64,000 nt of DNA. It comes from Nonlabens arenilitoris. Lineage in GTDB: Bacteria; Bacteroidota; Bacteroidia; Flavobacteriales; Flavobacteriaceae. The position numbers and the translations under genes are program-made. The notes under the pieces were generated by a model, which was not told the origin of the DNA, searched no databases, and worked only from the letters and a program-made list of their open reading frames with translations. Shown in pieces: positions 28,708 to 37,739 of this stretch (positions within the stretch are counted from its first letter, which is position 1; each line of letters begins with the position of its first letter). The DNA is taken from NCBI RefSeq assembly GCF_002954765.1, contig NZ_MTPW01000001.1, positions 310,001-374,000 on the forward strand. Direction: 5' to 3'.

Positions 28708-31416
28708 TTGAAATCTAGTTTAACCTCTATTATATTTTGGCTATTAGTAGTTTGCGCATGCAATTCTACTAGTAGCCAAACTTATTATGAGCTATTTGAT
28801 AAGCTAGAAAAAAACAAAGGAATTGAAGCCCTACAGCCTCAACTAGACAGTGTATTAAGAAACACTACAGACTATTTACAGTATACTGAAATGTCTCATG
28901 ATTTTTCAGTTAAATACTTCAGATTAAGAGACCATGAAGCGGCTATTAAATATGCTCAACTAGAAGTTAACTCTTTTGAAGAGCATCAAATATGGAATGA
29001 AAAATACACTAAAGCTATCTATCAACTAGCGTATTTTTATGAGCTCACTGCGCAAATTGAAGTTGCCATACAGCACTATAGTAAAGTAATTTCAGTAGAA
29101 CCTAATTCCTATAAAACAATTCAATCTTACGGTAAATTAGGTGATTGTCATTATAAACTAGGAGATTATTATCAGGCAGAAATTTATTACTTAAAAGCCA
29201 TTTCTGATCTAGAAAATTATAATGCTTCAGGGTTTCTTGCTTCTCAGTATTTAAATTTATCTAGAGTTTATCACACTTTAAACACTGTAGATTCTCAAGA
29301 CAAAGAACTTAAAACTTTGAATAAGGTTTTAGAAATCAACAAAAAAAACCCGCTCAACGACCGTAGATTATCTATTCTATATAATAACCTGGCTAATTAC
29401 TACAATAATGAAAAATCATATAATTTTAATCAAGCCAAATTATATTATCAAAAACTGCTTAATCATTCTATTGAAAAAGAAGATTCCACTTCTATAGGGA
29501 TAGGTTATGGAAACCTAGGTAATCTCTATATAAAACAAGGTAGTGATAGCGCAAAGTATTATCTAAACAAGAGCTTAGACTATTCTTTATCTACAGATTC
29601 TAAAGATCGTGTATTTAAAAATATATCAGATTTTGAATTACAAAACGGCAATTCTGAAAGCTCATTAATATTTCTAAATAAAGCCATTCAGGTGAATTTC
29701 AGGAATAAAAATATTGATTTAAAAAACCCTAGCCTTGTTCATTTTAAAGATGCTATAGATCCTATAGGTGTGATAAACTCATTATCTAAAAAAGCAGAAG
29801 TTCTTTTACTGCAATATGAAGATTCAAAAAAGAAATCTTATGCGATAAAAGCTTTTAAAAATCTACAAACAGCAGACTCTCTCATTGACTATATTCAAAA
29901 TTCAAATAGTGAACAAAGTTCAAAACTATACTGGCGTAAAGAAGCATCTAAAGTTTATCACTATGCCGTTTATTGTTCTTACATTTTAGATAAAACTCAA
30001 CTTGCATTTGTTTATAGCGAGAAAAATAAAGCAGTATTGCTCACAGAAAATATCATTCAAAATTCCTTTGATATACCAGAATCCATTAAGAACAGGAAAA
30101 AGTTTTTAAATAATAGATTGATAGAGTATGAAAGAAAACTTGAAGAAAAGAAGGACTCAAACTCCATAAAATTTTATAATAAAGCCATACTTAATCAAAG
30201 ACTTGAGATTAAAAAATACGATGATTCTATTGCAAATCATTATACTGATGGTTTAACTAAAACTTACTTGAACCAACTAACTAGCCTATCTGAAGTACAA
30301 AACGGATTAAAAAATGACGAAATGATCATTTCATACGTGTGGAATGAAGAAGTCAAGTGTAAAAATCATCTAATGTGTCTAGTAATAACGCCTGAAGATG
30401 CTCAAGTTTTTGAATTAGAACATGCAGATGATTTAAACCGTGAAATTTCACAATATTTACAACTTCTGTCTAAACCCTTCTCTACTAAAGAGGACATCAA
30501 TCAATATGCGATAAAGGCAAATTCGATCTATAAAAGACTTTTCCCAATAGAAATCCAATCAAAATTAAAATCCAAAAAAATTACAATAATTGCCGATGGT
30601 CAATTACAAAACATCCCATTTGATGCTCTAATTACAGATATTGAAAAGCATAATTATCTCATTAAAGATTGTCAAATAAACTATGCCTATTCACTATCTT
30701 TTTCAAAAAGTAATGCCGCTATTAATCGTAAGGCTAGCAAAAATCTGATCACCTTCTCTCCTACTACCTTTGACCTTATAGGCTTACCTAAACTCTACAA
30801 TACCAACGCAGAAATTAATTCTATCAATAAGTATATTGAAGGTGATAATTACATTAATCATATCGCTACAAAAAACAACTTTAAAAGTCTTATAGATGAT
30901 TACAAAATTATTCATCTAGCCACTCATGCTAGTTCTGGAGAAGACCCGTTTATAGGCTTTCATGATAGTAAGCTAGGTATTAAAGAACTTTATTCGCTAG
31001 AAAACAATGCTCAATTAGTTTTCTTAAGTGCCTGTGATACTTCAATAGGAGAAATTATTCAAGGAGAAGGAACTTTAACTCTTGCAAGAGGTTTTTTTTA
31101 TACTGGCTCGCAAGCAGTGGTCGCCTCTTTATGGAAAACCAGTGATAAGTCCACCTCTTACATTGTTGAAGATTTCTATAAAAACATTGAAGAGAAAAAT
31201 GGCGTGTCGACAGCGCTACATCGTGCAAAACTTAAATATATTAAAGAACATAGTCTTTCAGACGTATCACCTTACTATTGGGCATCTTTAAAATCTATGG
31301 GAGATAATCAACCGATTGCTCTTAATAATTACAACTTCGTTTATTGGATAATTGGAGCCCTAGTCATGATACTTACTCTATTGAGCGTCCTATTTTTTAA
31401 AAATCGTAAGGCTTAA
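28708..31416 (+). CDS. TPR-CHAT caspase-like protease, periplasmic, anchored by a C-terminal helix
   Basis: The 902-residue protein appears to start at TTG 28708, since the nearest ATG reads into a stop and this start gives a signal sequence (SLTSIIFWLLVVCACNST). Residues ~40-330 are TPR-like helical repeats; ~390-530 are a helical linker rich in Lys and Glu; ~590-860 are a CHAT domain with catalytic His (about 740, IIHLATHAS) and Cys (about 776, FLSACDTS), plus EGTLTLARGF and VVASLWKTSD. Residues ~876-896 are a transmembrane helix (YWIIGALVMILTLLSVLFF) followed by KNRKA, so the protease should sit in the periplasm. CHAT proteins are caspase-like peptidases. The divergent ECF sigma and membrane TPR gene make regulated proteolysis a plausible role. 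Confidence 0.88.
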   Translation: MKSSLTSIIFWLLVVCACNSTSSQTYYELFDKLEKNKGIEALQPQLDSVLRNTTDYLQYTEMSHDFSVKYFRLRDHEAAIKYAQLEVNSFEEHQIWNEKYTKAIYQLAYFYELTAQIEVAIQHYSKVISVEPNSYKTIQSYGKLGDCHYKLGDYYQAEIYYLKAISDLENYNASGFLASQYLNLSRVYHTLNTVDSQDKELKTLNKVLEINKKNPLNDRRLSILYNNLANYYNNEKSYNFNQAKLYYQKLLNHSIEKEDSTSIGIGYGNLGNLYIKQGSDSAKYYLNKSLDYSLSTDSKDRVFKNISDFELQNGNSESSLIFLNKAIQVNFRNKNIDLKNPSLVHFKDAIDPIGVINSLSKKAEVLLLQYEDSKKKSYAIKAFKNLQTADSLIDYIQNSNSEQSSKLYWRKEASKVYHYAVYCSYILDKTQLAFVYSEKNKAVLLTENIIQNSFDIPESIKNRKKFLNNRLIEYERKLEEKKDSNSIKFYNKAILNQRLEIKKYDDSIANHYTDGLTKTYLNQLTSLSEVQNGLKNDEMIISYVWNEEVKCKNHLMCLVITPEDAQVFELEHADDLNREISQYLQLLSKPFSTKEDINQYAIKANSIYKRLFPIEIQSKLKSKKITIIADGQLQNIPFDALITDIEKHNYLIKDCQINYAYSLSFSKSNAAINRKASKNLITFSPTTFDLIGLPKLYNTNAEINSINKYIEGDNYINHIATKNNFKSLIDDYKIIHLATHASSGEDPFIGFHDSKLGIKELYSLENNAQLVFLSACDTSIGEIIQGEGTLTLARGFFYTGSQAVVASLWKTSDKSTSYIVEDFYKNIEEKNGVSTALHRAKLKYIKEHSLSDVSPYYWASLKSMGDNQPIALNNYNFVYWIIGALVMILTLLSVLFFKNRKA

Positions 31417-31445
31417 TCATGCCTTAAGTTATTTCCTACTTATAA

Positions 31446-31461
31446 CGCTTTCGCGAAAGCG
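31446..31461. repeat. 16-bp palindrome, perfect copy
   Basis: Intergenic copy 29 nt after the CHAT gene stop. Confidence 0.95.
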
Positions 31462-31527
31462 TAACAACAATTACTTTAAAGATATTATTACCACTCATCT
31501 AGTTTTTAACAGCAAACTACCCAATCT

Positions 31528-31557
31528 GGGTAACAAAGAATTGTATTAAAGAACAAT
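31528..31557 (+). promoter_or_regulatory. Bipartite ECF-type element, copy B
   Basis: GGGTAACAAA, 13 nt, then AACAAT, 71 nt before the T9SS-protein start. The first half is also part of an inverted repeat TACCCA-ATC-TGGGTA (31519-31533). Confidence 0.5.
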
Positions 31558-31628
31558 ATGTTGAATGCATTCTGGGAGACTTTCTGAAAACCCATTTAAC
31601 AGAGTAGGAACTAACCAATTCAATTATC

Positions 31629-34604
31629 ATGAAAAAACTATATGCAATAGTACTCATACTATGTATGGGTAGCAGTGCGTTTTTAAATGCGCAAGAGTTA
31701 AATGAAAAAGAACGCTATCAGGCACAACTTAAAGTTGAGGAAAAGATAGCTGCATTTATTCAAGAAAACATGGATGACGTCGTGCCCGAAAAGCACCTTT
31801 ATAATTACATTGAAAAGCTTAGAAATGCAGATGAGCATACCATAGAAGAACTAGCATCGATTCCCTTTAGTGAAATATTGACCATCTATAAAAAAGATTA
31901 TTTACGCAGTCTCTATTTTGCAAATAATCCCAAAGCCTCCTCACTTTTTAAAGCCATCGCAGCACCTGTTTGTACTAACGGTGATTTTGAATCTGGAGTT
32001 TTTGATACTTCACTAGCTGGTGAAAGCGGTATCTATAATTTGGGAGAATGTGATGCAATACCTTTAATAGGTGCTTCAAATATCATTTTTAATCCAGAAG
32101 CTTTCGGTAATGCAAATCATTTTAATATTACTAATGTAGGCCTAGATCCCATTGTAGCTTATGGTGGTGGTTCTTTACAAATGGTAAATAATGGTAATCA
32201 CGCTGTGCGTGTTAATGCACCATTAATTTGTAATACCAGTACCGGTAATCCCAATGGTGGTATTAATAAATTAATCAAGTCCATTACACTACAGGATGAT
32301 GGCGTTCAAGAAATTAACTTTAGCTATGCCCTAGTCGCAGACTACCCTAATCATCCTAATGAAAATCCTTTTTTCATGGCTAGAGCATTAGACGCTAGTA
32401 ATAATACACTAGACCGCTTTTGTATAGTCTCAAATCCAGACCCTTCAGTAAATCCCTTTATAAACAGCTTTGCAGACTATCCTGGCTGCGCTACTAATCA
32501 AGTAGTGTGGCAAGACTGGACTTGCGGTTCATTAACTGTTAATGGTAAGGCTGGTGATGTAATAACTTTAGAATTTATTGTTTCTGATTGTGGGCAAACT
32601 GCTCACTTTGGATATGCTTATATCGATGATATATGTGCCGTAAGTTGTAACGGTAATGGTCAAGGTTCTATTCAACTTACGCCCATGGACCCATGTCAGA
32701 GTACCCCATTGCAAGTATGTGGCACATATACATTGCCTAATCTTAATGGTACAACAGGATCTATTAATTCAATAGAACTAGACATACTACAAAATGGAAC
32801 TGTAGTAAACACCTTAACAACATCGACTAATGGAGCAGGAATTTTTTGTTTCAATGTCAATAGCGCAGATATGATAGGACAATATGGTGGTTATGACTTT
32901 CAAGCAAATGTTATTTTTAATATTGGGTCAGGTACACAACCAGCGACAGATTCACAAACTAATCCAGGTCAAAACAATGATTATATTTTTGAAAATCCAG
33001 ACTGTTGTCCGACTGATGCTTCTTTTAACGCTTTTATAGATACCAGTGGTTTACTAGCTATTTCAAGTTTTACAGACTATAGCGCGTTTATCCCTACGCA
33101 TGAATGGTATGTGCTATCCAGTCCTAATAGTTCAGGTGGACCCTATACACCAGTTTATAGCATTCAAGATAATGGTCCAGCAACAATTAATTTAATAACT
33201 AACGCACAACCAGGCCTATATTATACTGTAATCCATATTTTGAAGTCTAACGATTGTGCTGACATTTGTGAAAGTAAAGTATTGTATTATAATAATGGAA
33301 GTAGACGTGGCGAAGAGTTGGATTATCGCTCTAATCAAGACTGTTGTCTTGCCTTGCAGTTTTGGGCAGACGGTCCAGGTCAAACTAGCAATCTATCGGG
33401 TGATTTTCAAGTAGGTGTTGATTTTAATGGAACCATAACTACTAATGTAATCAATCCATACAACGGCCATCCTGGTATCACTCATAGTTGGAAATTATAT
33501 TCTAGCCCTAACGCTACTGGTGGCCCTTATACATTAGTAGATTCACAAACCGGTATTAACTACAGTTATAGCTCCATAAGCGATGGTGTTTATTATTTTG
33601 TGCTTCACAAAGTCCAAACTGATTGTGGAGAGGTATGTTTTGTTCAAGATATTTGTAGAAATTGTGCTAATCGTGGCAGTTCTAGTCTCGCAGGAGAAAT
33701 AGATTGTGACTTTTTTGACACTACAACAGTTAATTGTACTGCCACAGAAAAACATGAATATAGTTGTAAAACTAACATGCTAGAATGGGCAGCTGTCCCA
33801 GGTGCATTAGGTTATGTAATTGAAGTAAATTATAATGATCCTGACTGTTGTCCTAGATCAACCATTTTACCGACTAGCCAGCGTTTTGAAGTAGGACCTA
33901 ACACAACTACTCTTAACATTCCTATCAATAGATCTGGCTGTTTCAGCTATTCTATAGGAACTAGATGTGCAGACTCTAGATTACCTAAATGGACTACTAA
34001 AGAATGTGTATCATGTAATACAATCATTCAACCACTGTGTGCAGCACCTACTAGTACAAATTTTAATTGTGAAAGAGGTATTATCTCATGGACAGGCTCG
34101 CCGTCATTTAATGACTATGTGGTAGAATATACATATAACGACCCAGATTGTTGCCCGAGTAATCAAAGACCTATAACTAATAGAGTAAATGTTACAGGAA
34201 CAAGTTTACAAATATTAATACCGACAACAGCTTATTGTATAAGTTATCGTGTAGGTACTATTTGTCCAGATATTAGAGAGCCTAGATGGACTGCTAAAAC
34301 ATGTCAAACTTGTCGTGGTGTAGGTATAAGTCCAAAAAACCGAAATCTAGGAACAACAGAAGTATTGCCTAATCCTAGTGATGGCCTGACATCCTTAAAA
34401 TTTGAATCTGACATCAATAAACTACAAAAAATCATTATTTATAATCTAAATGGTAATGTCGTAGACACTATAGATATTCCCACTTATGAAGGTTCTATTT
34501 ATAAAATGTTATGGGATAGTAGAAACATTCTAGAAAAAGGGATGTACCTCATCAGCTTTGAATCTTCAAAAACAAAAATAGTCGAGAAATTAATCATAAA
34601 ATAA
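31629..34604 (+). CDS. Large cysteine-rich secreted protein with T9SS C-terminal sorting domain
   Basis: The 991-residue protein has a signal peptide (MKKLYAIVLILCMGSSAFLNAQ) and a type-A T9SS sorting domain at the end (LPNPSDGLTSLKFES, IYNLNGNVVDT, GMYLISFESS, final KLIIK), so it is exported by the type IX system and released or anchored at the surface. The middle contains beta-sandwich modules. Two Ser/Gly-rich modules carry GGPYT (about 490-560 and 600-690). Two Cys-rich fibronectin-like modules each carry YNDPDCCP and end in TKECVSC and TAKTCQTC (about 720-805 and 806-890). No catalytic motif is recognised. It may be an adhesin or the target of the neighbouring protease. It has its own GGGTAACAAA element. 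Confidence 0.85.
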   Translation: MKKLYAIVLILCMGSSAFLNAQELNEKERYQAQLKVEEKIAAFIQENMDDVVPEKHLYNYIEKLRNADEHTIEELASIPFSEILTIYKKDYLRSLYFANNPKASSLFKAIAAPVCTNGDFESGVFDTSLAGESGIYNLGECDAIPLIGASNIIFNPEAFGNANHFNITNVGLDPIVAYGGGSLQMVNNGNHAVRVNAPLICNTSTGNPNGGINKLIKSITLQDDGVQEINFSYALVADYPNHPNENPFFMARALDASNNTLDRFCIVSNPDPSVNPFINSFADYPGCATNQVVWQDWTCGSLTVNGKAGDVITLEFIVSDCGQTAHFGYAYIDDICAVSCNGNGQGSIQLTPMDPCQSTPLQVCGTYTLPNLNGTTGSINSIELDILQNGTVVNTLTTSTNGAGIFCFNVNSADMIGQYGGYDFQANVIFNIGSGTQPATDSQTNPGQNNDYIFENPDCCPTDASFNAFIDTSGLLAISSFTDYSAFIPTHEWYVLSSPNSSGGPYTPVYSIQDNGPATINLITNAQPGLYYTVIHILKSNDCADICESKVLYYNNGSRRGEELDYRSNQDCCLALQFWADGPGQTSNLSGDFQVGVDFNGTITTNVINPYNGHPGITHSWKLYSSPNATGGPYTLVDSQTGINYSYSSISDGVYYFVLHKVQTDCGEVCFVQDICRNCANRGSSSLAGEIDCDFFDTTTVNCTATEKHEYSCKTNMLEWAAVPGALGYVIEVNYNDPDCCPRSTILPTSQRFEVGPNTTTLNIPINRSGCFSYSIGTRCADSRLPKWTTKECVSCNTIIQPLCAAPTSTNFNCERGIISWTGSPSFNDYVVEYTYNDPDCCPSNQRPITNRVNVTGTSLQILIPTTAYCISYRVGTICPDIREPRWTAKTCQTCRGVGISPKNRNLGTTEVLPNPSDGLTSLKFESDINKLQKIIIYNLNGNVVDTIDIPTYEGSIYKMLWDSRNILEKGMYLISFESSKTKIVEKLIIK

Positions 34605-34641
34605 AGAAGACTTCATTTCAAGAAATGAATGGTTTCTGTAT

Positions 34642-34674
34642 AGAAGGCAGTAGATTTTTAGCTGCCTTCTTTAC
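34642..34674 (+). terminator. Terminator after the T9SS protein
   Basis: A 9-bp perfect stem, AGAAGGCAG (34642) with CTGCCTTCT (34662-34670), around an 11-nt loop, then a short T tract. Confidence 0.65.
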
Positions 34675-34729
34675 GATTAAAACCAACAGTAATGAAGAAA
34701 AATAAAAAAATAAAAAAAGTGAATTTGTT

Positions 34730-34759
34730 GGGTAACAAAATTCACCCAAGAGGAACAGT
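34730..34759 (+). promoter_or_regulatory. Bipartite ECF-type element, copy C
   Basis: GGGTAACAAA, 13 nt, then AACAGT, upstream of a stretch with no gene. An overlapping inverted repeat GTGAATTT/AAATTCAC spans 34719-34745. Confidence 0.5.
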
Positions 34760-35024
34760 ACAATGAAACAACTATTGAATAGTGTTTGTTAAACATTTAA
34801 ATAAGAATAATAAACCAGTCGTGGTCTTGCTAAAATTTAATTTTAAAAGACACTGTCTATCCCTATAAGCAGGACTGGTTATTATAACTAAATAGTAATG
34901 ACTTGATGTATAACACATCATAAACATTACGGTTACAAATTAGAAGGTGGTGATTATTAGGTTCTACTATTAATTGGGGAGACCATTTTTTAAAAGAAGG
35001 CAGGAAATTTTTCCTGCCTTTTTT
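34760..35024 (+). ncRNA. Candidate structured small RNA downstream of ECF-type element C
   Basis: The 514-nt gap between the T9SS protein and typA is mostly this segment. It follows copy C of the ECF element, contains a long hairpin with arms AACCAGTC (34813-34820) and GACTGGTT (34873-34880) extended by AATAAT/ATTAT, a second inverted repeat TGATGT/ACATCA near 34904-34920, and ends in a strong terminator. Only tiny ORFs exist: 9 codons at 34763, resembling a truncated version of the T9SS-gene start. It does not show the tag of SRP RNA or the signature of RNase P RNA that I know. A decayed gene is the alternative. Confidence 0.45.
34997..35024 (+). terminator. Strong terminator of the candidate small RNA
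   Basis: A 10-bp stem AAGGCAGGAA / TTCCTGCCTT followed by TTTT. Confidence 0.8.
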
Positions 35025-35056
35025 AATTTAACAAATAGATTAATAAAAAATATCCG

Positions 35057-35092
35057 CAAAAAAAAGCAGACTCAAATGAATCTGCTTTTTTA
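35057..35092. terminator. Bidirectional terminator downstream of typA
   Basis: AAAAAGCAGA / TCTGCTTTTT around a 10-nt loop, flanked by A and T runs; it serves the minus-strand typA gene and possibly plus-strand transcripts. Confidence 0.75.
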
Positions 35093-35118
35093 ATATAATA
35101 AATCTTAATGCTATAAGT

Positions 35119-36924
35119 TTAAGAAAGCTCTTTAGCCTTACGCTTACGCTCATTCTCATCAAGATATATTTTACGTATCCTTAAGTAATTAGGCGTTACC
35201 TCTACATACTCGTCTTTTTGAATATATTCTAGTGCCTCTTCAAGAGTAAATTTAATCGGCGGTGCGATTTTTACCTTATCATCGTTACCTGCACTACGTA
35301 CGTTAGAAAGTTTTTTAGTTTTAGTAAGGTTAATCGCTAGATCATCTGGTCTAGAGTTCTCACCTACTACCTGACCTCCATAAATTTCCTCACCTGGATG
35401 AATAAAGAACTTACCACGATCTTGTAACTTATCCATTGAATAAGGAATAGATGTACCTGTCTCCATAGATATCATAGATCCATTAATACGACCTGCTATT
35501 TCACCTTTATAAGGTTCAAAACCTACAAAACGGTGATTCATTATAGCCTCACCAGCAGTAGCGGTGATCAATTGATTACGTAATCCTATAATACCACGAG
35601 AAGGAATTTTAAATTCACAAACCATACGCTCACCTTTAGGTGCCATACTAGTCATTTCTCCTTTTCTTAAAGTAACCATTTCAACAGCCTTACCACTTAC
35701 CGCTTCTGGTAAATCTATAGTAAGCTCTTCAATAGGCTCACATTTAACACCATCTATTTCTTTAATGATAACTTGTGGTTGTCCTATTTGTAACTCATAA
35801 CCTTCACGACGCATCGTTTCAATTAAAACAGACAAGTGTAATACACCACGACCAAAAACCATAAACTTATCTGCACTACCAGTATCATGTACTTGTAAAG
35901 CAAGATTCTTTTCTAGTTCTTTAGTTAAACGATCGTTAATGTGACGAGAAGTCACAAACTTTCCATCTTTACCAAAGAAAGGAGAATCGTTAATAGTAAA
36001 TAACATACTCATCGTAGGCTCATCAATTGCAATTGTTTCCATAGCCTCAGGATTTTCAAAATCTGCAACGCTGTCACCTATTTCAAAACCTTCTAAACCT
36101 ACAATTGCACAAATATCACCAGCCATTACTTCTTGAGCTTTGGCTTTACCCATTCCATCAAAGACATAGACTTCTTTAACTTTAGTCTTTGTCATAGAGC
36201 CGTCACGTTTACAAAGAGTCACATTTTGACCTTCTTTTATAGAACCTCTTTTAATACGTCCTATCGCAATACGACCAGTGTAGTTAGAGAAATCTAATGA
36301 AGTAATTAATAATTGAGTCGTTCCTTCTTCAACTTTTGGAGCAGGAACATGCTCAATAACCATATCTAATAATGGCTCTATATTAGTTGTTTCATTTTGC
36401 CAGTCATCAGACATCCAGTTATTTTTTGCACTACCATATACGGTAGGAAAATCTAGCTGCCATTCTTCTGCACCTAATTCAAACATTAAGTCAAAAACAG
36501 ATTCATGCACCTCATCAGGTGTACAGTTTTCTTTATCTACTTTATTGACAACTACACATGGCTTAAGACCTAGGTCTATCGCTTTTTGTAGTACAAAACG
36601 AGTCTGTGGCATAGGACCTTCAAATGCATCTACTAAAAGTAGAACACCATCTGCCATGTTTAATACACGTTCTACCTCACCACCAAAATCGGCGTGACCA
36701 GGTGTATCAATGATATTAATTTTAGTCCCTTTATACATAACTGAAACGTTCTTTGCAAGGATTGTAATCCCACGTTCACGTTCAATGTCATTGTTATCAA
36801 GGATTAATTCTCCTGTCGTCTCGTTCTCACGGAAAATCTCACAGTGGTGTAAAATCTTGTCTACTAACGTAGTCTTACCGTGGTCTACGTGAGCAATAAT
36901 CGCAATGTTTCTAATGTCTTTCAT
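35119..36924 (-). CDS. typA: Ribosome-associated translational GTPase TypA/BipA
   Basis: TypA/BipA binds the ribosome in a GTP-dependent way and is needed under stress and in cold. The protein has the G1 motif [10 protein letters not shown]2/G3 with [11 protein letters not shown] and [11 protein letters not shown], and G4 NKVDK, followed by EF-Tu-like domain 2, EF-G-like domains and the C-terminal domain ([22 protein letters not shown]). I start at the ATG at 36924 ([10 protein letters not shown]), the family's usual start. A -7 element TATTTTTG at 36956-36949 overlaps the longer start at 36951, which rules that start out. The length of about 601 residues is normal. Confidence 0.97.
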   Translation of the reverse strand: MKDIRNIAIIAHVDHGKTTLVDKILHHCEIFRENETTGELILDNNDIERERGITILAKNVSVMYKGTKINIIDTPGHADFGGEVERVLNMADGVLLLVDAFEGPMPQTRFVLQKAIDLGLKPCVVVNKVDKENCTPDEVHESVFDLMFELGAEEWQLDFPTVYGSAKNNWMSDDWQNETTNIEPLLDMVIEHVPAPKVEEGTTQLLITSLDFSNYTGRIAIGRIKRGSIKEGQNVTLCKRDGSMTKTKVKEVYVFDGMGKAKAQEVMAGDICAIVGLEGFEIGDSVADFENPEAMETIAIDEPTMSMLFTINDSPFFGKDGKFVTSRHINDRLTKELEKNLALQVHDTGSADKFMVFGRGVLHLSVLIETMRREGYELQIGQPQVIIKEIDGVKCEPIEELTIDLPEAVSGKAVEMVTLRKGEMTSMAPKGERMVCEFKIPSRGIIGLRNQLITATAGEAIMNHRFVGFEPYKGEIAGRINGSMISMETGTSIPYSMDKLQDRGKFFIHPGEEIYGGQVVGENSRPDDLAINLTKTKKLSNVRSAGNDDKVKIAPPIKFTLEEALEYIQKDEYVEVTPNYLRIRKIYLDENERKRKAKELS

Positions 36925-36948
36925 AAAAATAACGCTTGTTAGCGGCTG

Positions 36949-36956
36949 CAAAAATA
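36949..36956 (-). promoter_or_regulatory. -7 element of typA
   Basis: TATTTTTG on the minus strand, matching TAnnTTTG, about 25 nt before the chosen start; no clear -33 TTG. The rest of the 302-nt gap to the PPIase gene holds a perfect genomic palindrome (37051) and the PPIase promoter. Confidence 0.5.
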
Positions 36957-37050
36957 GGCTTATTTATTGGTTTTTAGCGCTTTATTGAAATATTTGCACA
37001 GCTTCTTTCAATTACTTGATTTTCAATAGCCTTAAATCTAATTGATATTT

Positions 37051-37066
37051 CGCTTTCGCGAAAGCG
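37051..37066. repeat. 16-bp palindrome, perfect copy
   Basis: Intergenic, between the divergent typA and PPIase promoters. Confidence 0.95.
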
Positions 37067-37170
37067 AATCATTAAACCATAACCGTTTATTAGTTCATGC
37101 ATCTGATAAATATATTTTAGCCTCAATCGTTAAGTCTTTCTTAATCATTGGGAATAAAGTGACGTTTCAT

Positions 37171-37200
37171 TTTGTTAGGTATTTGTAAATCATACCTTTG
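37171..37200 (+). promoter_or_regulatory. Promoter of the SlyD-like PPIase gene
   Basis: TTTG (37171-37174), 18-nt spacer, TACCTTTG (37193-37200), 27 nt before the ATG: a good match to the Bacteroidota consensus. Confidence 0.65.
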
Positions 37201-37226
37201 CCGCTGATAGAAAAATATCAATTTTT

Positions 37227-37658
37227 ATGAGTCAAGTTAAAGCAAATGACACTGTAAAGGTGCATTACACAGGTAAATTAAAAGCAACAGGACAGGTCTT
37301 TGATACATCTGCAGACAGAGAGCCATTAGAAGCTCAACTAGGTCAAGGAATGTTGATCCCAGGTTTTGAGAACGGTCTAATAGACATGAAGGTAAATGAA
37401 AAGAAAACTATTGAAATCCCTAAGGAAGAGGCTTATGGTGAAGTAATGGAAGAACTTTTTCATAAAGTAGATAGAGCCCAATTACCACAAGAAGTACAAC
37501 CTGAAGTAGGAATGGGATTGATCTCTCAAAACCCTGATGGAACAGAAAGACAATTGCGCGTTGCAGATGTTCAGGAAGACCACATCGTCGTTGATGCTAA
37601 CCATCCACTAGCTGGTCAGGACCTTGTGTTTGAACTAGAAGTAATAGGAATCAATTAA
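37227..37658 (+). CDS. FKBP-type peptidyl-prolyl isomerase, SlyD-like
   Basis: This 143-residue cytoplasmic proline isomerase and chaperone has the FKBP fold at both ends (VKVHYTGKLKATGQVFDTS; LVFELEVIGIN) with the SlyD-type IF (insert-in-flap) domain between (about residues 70-125, HPLAGQDLVFE at its end). The His/Cys-rich metal-binding tail of enterobacterial SlyD is absent, as is usual in Bacteroidota. Single-gene transcription unit: own promoter upstream and a terminator directly downstream. Confidence 0.92.
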   Translation: MSQVKANDTVKVHYTGKLKATGQVFDTSADREPLEAQLGQGMLIPGFENGLIDMKVNEKKTIEIPKEEAYGEVMEELFHKVDRAQLPQEVQPEVGMGLISQNPDGTERQLRVADVQEDHIVVDANHPLAGQDLVFELEVIGIN

Positions 37659-37678
37659 GAATTCTTCAACCATATACG

Positions 37679-37712
37679 AAAAAGCCTGTCGATGTATTAA
37701 CAGGCTTTTTTA
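37679..37712. terminator. Bidirectional terminator
   Basis: AAAAGCCTG / CAGGCTTTTT around a 12-nt loop, between the convergent PPIase and PNGase F-like genes. Confidence 0.8.
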
Positions 37713-37739
37713 TTTTTATCGCTTTTCAACTTATATAAT

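Noticed and set aside
28708..31416. TPR-CHAT protein as part of a CRISPR-linked protease system
   Set aside because: No cas genes or CRISPR repeats occur in the window, and the signal peptide and C-terminal helix place it outside the cytoplasm.
34692..34792. Two tiny ORFs (24 and 9 codons) in the gap before the small-RNA candidate
   Set aside because: The 24-codon ORF is a poly-Lys reading of an A run through the ECF element; the 9-codon one resembles a truncated copy of the T9SS gene start. Neither is supported as a gene.
34760..35024. SRP RNA or RNase P RNA in the gap near typA
   Set aside because: The conserved signatures of these RNAs that I know are absent; 6S RNA cannot be excluded by eye and needs a covariance search.
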